Shown here piece by piece: positions 7,180 through 9,561 of a stretch of 9,561 bases of DNA (its first letter is position 1; each line of letters begins with the position of its first letter). The stretch comes from Gammaproteobacteria bacterium. Lineage in GTDB: Bacteria; Pseudomonadota; Gammaproteobacteria; Thiohalomonadales; Thiohalomonadaceae. The position numbers and the translations under genes were made by a program. Below the pieces are notes generated by a model that saw nothing but the letters and a program-made list of their open reading frames with translations, was not told the origin of the DNA and did not search any database. The stretch is taken from contig JAPHSO010000064.1 in NCBI GenBank assembly GCA_026193675.1, positions 1 through 9,561 on the forward strand, given 5' to 3'.

Positions 7180-8362
7180 TGCTCAGGCCTAGTGACGCCC
7201 TAAACTGAGCGATACGTCTGACCGCCTCTTTGAGCTTCTCAAGCGAGGTGGTATAGGCGATGCGCACATGCTCCTCTTCTCGAAAATCACCGAAGTCATT
7301 GCCTGGGGTGATAGCCACTCCCACCTCTCCCAACAGTCGGTCTGCCAGTTCAGTACTACCCATTCCCCATGACGTGCAATCTGCATAAAGATAAAAGGCG
7401 CCCTGTGGCGAACCAGATATCTTGAAGCCGAGCTGCTGCAGTTCCGGCAGCAGATAGTCACGCCGTTGCTGGAAGGTGACACGTCGCTGCTCCAGCGCTT
7501 CAATGGTCTCCGGATTAAAGGCCGCCAATGCCGCGTACTGCGCCAGCGTTGGTGCTGCAATGAAAAGGTTTTGAGCCAGCTTGTCGATCTCAGCCACCAC
7601 CTCTCTGCTCGCCACCAGCCACCCGAGACGCCAGCCGGTCATCGAGAAGTATTTAGAGAAGCTGTTGATGATGATTGCACGCTCACCTAGATTGACTGCC
7701 GATGGAGGCTGCTCACCATAGGTGAGATTATGGTAGATCTCGTCAACAATCAGATAGCCCCGATGTTGTACCACCTTATCGTAGATCGCCTTCAACTCAT
7801 CCTGACTGATAATCGTACCGGTAGGATTTGATGGCGAGGCGACCATCACCGCACGTGTCTCATCCCGCCAGTTTTGGTCAACTAGATCAGCATTAAGTTG
7901 ATATGAATTCTCAGAGGTGACCGGAATCGTACGCGCTTTACCTTCGATAAAACGGACAAAATGGCGATTACAGGGGTAGCCAGGGTCGGCCATCACCACC
8001 TCACTGCCGGGATCGAGAATGATCCCCAGAGCCAGTAACAGCGCCGCTGATGCGCCGGAGGTGATAACAATCTGTTCTGGCGAGACCTCCTCTCCATAAC
8101 GTTGCCGATAGAAATCGCTAATGGCCTGACGTAGCTCCGGCAGACCCGTTGCCGGCGTGTAGTGCGTTTTACCCTCTGTCAATGCCGCCTGTGCTGCTGC
8201 GATGATCGGCTCAGGTGTGGAGAAGTCGGGCTCTCCCACCTCCATGTGGATAATAGAGCGCCCTTCAGCCTCCAGTTTTTTGGCCCGTGCGAGCAGCTCC
8301 ATCACCCGAAAGGGGGCAATCTCCCCCATTCTCTCAGCAAAGTTAAGCGGCTCTTTACCCAC
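7175..8362 (-). CDS. PLP-dependent class I/II aminotransferase (aspartate aminotransferase-like)
   Basis: This cytosolic enzyme transfers an amino group between an amino acid and a 2-oxo acid using pyridoxal phosphate. Hallmarks in the 395 residues are GEPDF (43-47), TSGASAA (101-107, cofactor phosphate loop), SPSNPTG (176-182, with Asn179), VDEIY (206-210, with Asp207 pairing the pyridine nitrogen and Tyr210), and SFSKYFSMTGWRLG with the Schiff-base Lys237. Arg367 in VRIAYTTS is the expected carboxylate-binding residue. The N-terminal AERMGEIAPFRVMELL resembles the aspartate/alanine aminotransferase-like subgroup. Amino-acid specificity cannot be read from sequence, so no symbol is given. 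The start at 8362 is GTG, without a good ribosome site. An ATG at 8329 would trim 11 residues but would begin inside a segment that family members usually keep. The gene lies five bases downstream of the phosphatase gene and is probably co-translated with it. Confidence 0.93.
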   Translation of the reverse strand: MGKEPLNFAERMGEIAPFRVMELLARAKKLEAEGRSIIHMEVGEPDFSTPEPIIAAAQAALTEGKTHYTPATGLPELRQAISDFYRQRYGEEVSPEQIVITSGASAALLLALGIILDPGSEVVMADPGYPCNRHFVRFIEGKARTIPVTSENSYQLNADLVDQNWRDETRAVMVASPSNPTGTIISQDELKAIYDKVVQHRGYLIVDEIYHNLTYGEQPPSAVNLGERAIIINSFSKYFSMTGWRLGWLVASREVVAEIDKLAQNLFIAAPTLAQYAALAAFNPETIEALEQRRVTFQQRRDYLLPELQQLGFKISGSPQGAFYLYADCTSWGMGSTELADRLLGEVGVAITPGNDFGDFREEEHVRIAYTTSLEKLKEAVRRIAQFRASLGLSN

Positions 8363-8367
8363 AATGG

Positions 8368-9123
8368 TTAGTGATGGAGTTGTTGTACCAGCTCGATATC
8401 GAGATAGCTTTTTCCTGACGCATCACCTGCTAGAACCTCAAAGGGATCGTCAGGCTCACCCCACTGGCTCACCACAATCGGCGCACCAGAAAAATCATCG
8501 TTAGCGGTATATGCATTAACCGAGATGATCGACTTCAGACCGGCACCGCTGGCCGAAAGGATGCCGTTACGTGAATCCTCAAAGGCGATACAGTCAGCAG
8601 GCTCCAGCTTCATCTGCTCCATCGCCCAGGTGTAGATATCAGGGGCCGGTTTTTTGGCCGGGACGATATCACCGGCAGCAATCACCTCAAACCATTCCAT
8701 CGACTCAGGACCCAGGGTACTGACCAACAGCGCCTCAACATTGGCAGGGGTTGTGGTGGTCGCAATCGCCAGACGCAGGCCCGCGTCACGCGCCTCGTTG
8801 ATTAGACGCTCAACACCGGGGCGCAGCGGAATCACACCTTCACCCAACATCTCTGTGTAGTGACGGGTTTTACTCTTGTGTAGACCGGCAATAAATTCTG
8901 ATAGATCGCCATCTACCCTAAAATCGGGCAGGTAGGTCTCCAGGTAGTGAAGGATTCGCTCTTTTCCCCCGGTAACAGCCAGAAGTTCGCCATAGAGCTC
9001 CTCTGACCACTCCCACTCCAGGTCGGCTTCAGCAAATGCTCGGTTAAAAGCCACGCGATGACCATCGCGTTCAGTATCAGCGAGAGTCCCGTCTACATCA
9101 AAAATTAGTGCTTGAAGTGTCAC
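8368..9123 (-). CDS. cbbY: CbbY-like HAD-family sugar phosphatase
   Basis: This is a haloacid dehalogenase superfamily phosphatase with an alpha-helical cap. Motif I is FDVDGTLADTE, with nucleophile Asp9 and acid/base Asp11. Motif II is the threonine run ATTTTP (121-126), motif III the lysine in AKKPAPDIY (157-158), and motif IV FEDSRNG (181-187), with Glu182 and Asp183 for magnesium. The TGGKERI cap segment (51-57) and overall wording point to the CbbY group. Its characterised members dephosphorylate xylulose-1,5-bisphosphate, a misfire product that inhibits Rubisco. No Rubisco or other Calvin-cycle gene is in the window, so that role is inferred, and another sugar phosphate is possible. The start is GTG at 9123, chosen because GAGGA lies eight bases upstream and the next residues give the standard N-terminus. 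The gene is followed after five bases by the aminotransferase and is divergent from dksA. Confidence 0.85.
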   Translation of the reverse strand: MTLQALIFDVDGTLADTERDGHRVAFNRAFAEADLEWEWSEELYGELLAVTGGKERILHYLETYLPDFRVDGDLSEFIAGLHKSKTRHYTEMLGEGVIPLRPGVERLINEARDAGLRLAIATTTTPANVEALLVSTLGPESMEWFEVIAAGDIVPAKKPAPDIYTWAMEQMKLEPADCIAFEDSRNGILSASGAGLKSIISVNAYTANDDFSGAPIVVSQWGEPDDPFEVLAGDASGKSYLDIELVQQLHH

Positions 9124-9131
9124 TCAATCAT

Positions 9132-9136
9132 TCCTC
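9132..9136 (-). promoter_or_regulatory. Ribosome binding site GAGGA for the cbbY-like gene
   Basis: GAGGA on the minus strand lies eight bases before the GTG at 9123. This spacing favours GTG as the real start. An ATG directly abutting the site (9131) opens only a three-codon frame (ATG ATT GAG TGA) whose stop overlaps the GTG, and it is too close to the site to be favoured. Confidence 0.7.
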
Positions 9137-9196
9137 TATAAATTATCTGCGTAGCTTACCCTACCTATGACGGCAGATTCACCCACAAACTTTGCG

Positions 9197-9220
9197 TTAT
9201 TGATCGATAAAATACCGGTA
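9197..9220. repeat. Two adjacent short palindromes in the cbbY/dksA spacer
   Basis: TTATTGATCGATAA (9197-9210) is a 14-base near-palindrome with one mismatched pair. TACCGGTA (9213-9220) is a perfect eight-base palindrome two bases further on. Both lie about 75-95 bases upstream of the GTG at 9123, a position suited to a regulator-binding site for the minus-strand gene or for both divergent genes. No specific regulator motif is recognised. Confidence 0.4.
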
Positions 9221-9258
9221 ATTAGTTGCTCTAGATGGGATTACACGGTGAAAAAACA

Positions 9259-9270
9259 AGCCTTAAGGCT
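9259..9270. repeat. Twelve-base perfect palindrome AGCCTTAAGGCT
   Basis: AGCCTTAAGGCT reads the same on both strands. Ten bases downstream is a further GGCT (9280-9283) that could pair with the first AGCC instead, so two mutually exclusive foldings can be drawn if this is transcribed. The site lies upstream of the proposed dksA promoter, which makes a protein-binding dyad more plausible than an RNA switch. There is no T-run, so it is not a standard terminator. Confidence 0.45.
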
Positions 9271-9293
9271 CCAAAAACAGGCTGTATTTCATA

Positions 9294-9323
9294 TTGAACA
9301 ATTTGAATAACATTTGCTATATC
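9294..9323 (+). promoter_or_regulatory. Predicted sigma-70 promoter for dksA
   Basis: TTGAAC (9294-9299) is followed after 18 bases by TATATC (9318-9323), and the -10 is preceded by TGC, giving an extended -10 (TGCTATATC). Transcription would begin near 9330 and leave an untranslated leader of roughly 56 bases. This is the best promoter-like match in the spacer, but it is a pattern match only. Confidence 0.5.
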
Positions 9324-9343
9324 GTTTCAATTTTGGTACATAT

Positions 9344-9364
9344 GCGCGCTTGTTTTTTTCGCGC
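9344..9364 (+). other. Small G+C hairpin in the dksA leader
   Basis: GCGCG (9344-9348) can pair with CGCGC (9360-9364) around an 11-base loop that is mostly T. The hairpin would end six bases before the ribosome binding site of dksA. The five-base stem is short, so any effect on translation or stability is speculative. Confidence 0.3.
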
Positions 9365-9370
9365 TGACCC

Positions 9371-9376
9371 AGGAGA
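9371..9376 (+). promoter_or_regulatory. Ribosome binding site AGGAGA for dksA
   Basis: AGGAGA lies nine bases before the ATG at 9386 and is the strongest Shine-Dalgarno match in the window. It fixes the start at 9386 and shows that the lysine-rich tail is probably translated rather than being upstream read-through. Confidence 0.8.
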
Positions 9377-9385
9377 TAGTAGCGA

Positions 9386-9561
9386 ATGACCGTAAAAAAG
9401 AAGGCCGTTACAAAGAAGGCTGTTACTAAAAAGGCTGCAGCCAAGGCACCTGCAAAGAAGGCACCTGCAAAAAAGAGTACTGCCAAATCTACCAACAGTG
9501 CCCTTGAGGGTTACGCTCACTTCACCCCTTATAAAGAGAAAAGGGGCGAGGAGTACATGAA
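9386..9561 (+). CDS. dksA: DksA-like RNA polymerase-binding regulator with Lys/Ala-rich N-terminal tail, 3' part beyond window
   Basis: DksA binds the secondary channel of RNA polymerase and, with ppGpp, adjusts rRNA and amino-acid promoter activity. Only 58 codons plus two bases are in the window. Residues 48-58, PYKEKRGEEYM, match the conserved segment found near the start of DksA proteins (PYxEKxGEEYMN in E. coli and Pseudomonas). The coiled coil, its acidic tip and the zinc finger lie outside, so the call rests on this short match. Before it lies an unusual tail: residues 1-35 contain 13 Lys and 10 Ala, built from two tandem pairs, AVTKK AVTKK (7-16) and APAKK APAKK (21-30). It resembles the C-terminal tails of histone H1-like and AlgP-type proteins. 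The start at ATG 9386 is supported by AGGAGA nine bases upstream. It is divergent from the cbbY-like gene. A different protein sharing the motif cannot be fully excluded. Confidence 0.78.
   Translation, partial: MTVKKKAVTKKAVTKKAAAKAPAKKAPAKKSTAKSTNSALEGYAHFTPYKEKRGEEYM

Noticed and set aside
9244..9290. Rho-independent terminator around AGCCTTAAGGCT
   Set aside because: The palindrome has no loop of its own, and no T-run follows it on either strand. It lies between divergent genes, where no terminator is needed.
9124..9385. tRNA or small RNA gene in the spacer
   Set aside because: I found no cloverleaf, no TψC-type GTTCGA segment and no promoter-terminator pair enclosing a short transcript.
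9289..9495. Minus-strand open frame encoding an Ala/Phe/Leu-rich, membrane-like peptide
   Set aside because: It is the antisense reading of the lysine/alanine-rich dksA tail (AAG/GCC repeats read backwards give Leu/Phe/Ala). It has no ribosome site, and the plus-strand gene is clearly better supported.
1..9561. Mobile element, defence island or CRISPR array
   Set aside because: There are no transposase or integrase motifs, no terminal inverted repeats, no regularly spaced direct repeats, and every long frame belongs to a recognised housekeeping family.

Overview
The window looks like a stretch of core chromosome from a gammaproteobacterium of moderate G+C content. The evidence is the smc-zipA-ligA order known from pseudomonads and relatives, the presence of ZipA (a gammaproteobacterial division protein), and a DksA-type N-terminus at the right edge. 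A CbbY-like phosphatase hints at a Calvin-cycle or sulfur-oxidising lineage, but that rests on one gene. I see no rRNA, tRNA, CRISPR array, insertion sequence, prophage or plasmid feature, and no obviously foreign segment.

Layout. Positions 1-5932, all on the minus strand, form a tightly packed run: smc (chromosome condensation), zipA (FtsZ anchor) and ligA (NAD-dependent DNA ligase, cut by the left edge). smc ends directly against zipA with no spacer, and zipA overlaps ligA by one or four bases, so translational coupling is likely. A 96-base divergent spacer (5933-6028) separates this from a plus-strand pair: queF (queuosine biosynthesis, 6029-6418) and a cysZ-like sulfate permease (6437-7174). 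The cysZ stop codon abuts the stop codon of the next gene, which is read the opposite way. That gene is a class I aminotransferase (7175-8362, minus), preceded five bases upstream by a CbbY-like HAD phosphatase (8368-9123, minus). Both appear to use GTG starts. A 262-base divergent spacer (9124-9385) holds several short palindromes and a credible promoter for the last gene. That gene is the first 58 codons of a DksA-like RNA polymerase regulator with a long lysine/alanine-rich N-terminal tail.

How the genes relate. The left block handles chromosome segregation, septum assembly and strand sealing, a recurring grouping of cell-cycle genes. queF and cysZ are metabolic, with no evident link to each other beyond shared direction. 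The placement of cysZ divergent from zipA-ligA matches E. coli, where smc is absent. The aminotransferase and phosphatase probably share a transcript.

I found no convincing evidence of an undescribed multi-gene system. The items most worth a second look are the basic tail on DksA, the AATTGACC element placed just before both smc and queF, the spacer-free gene junctions, and the nested palindromes upstream of dksA.
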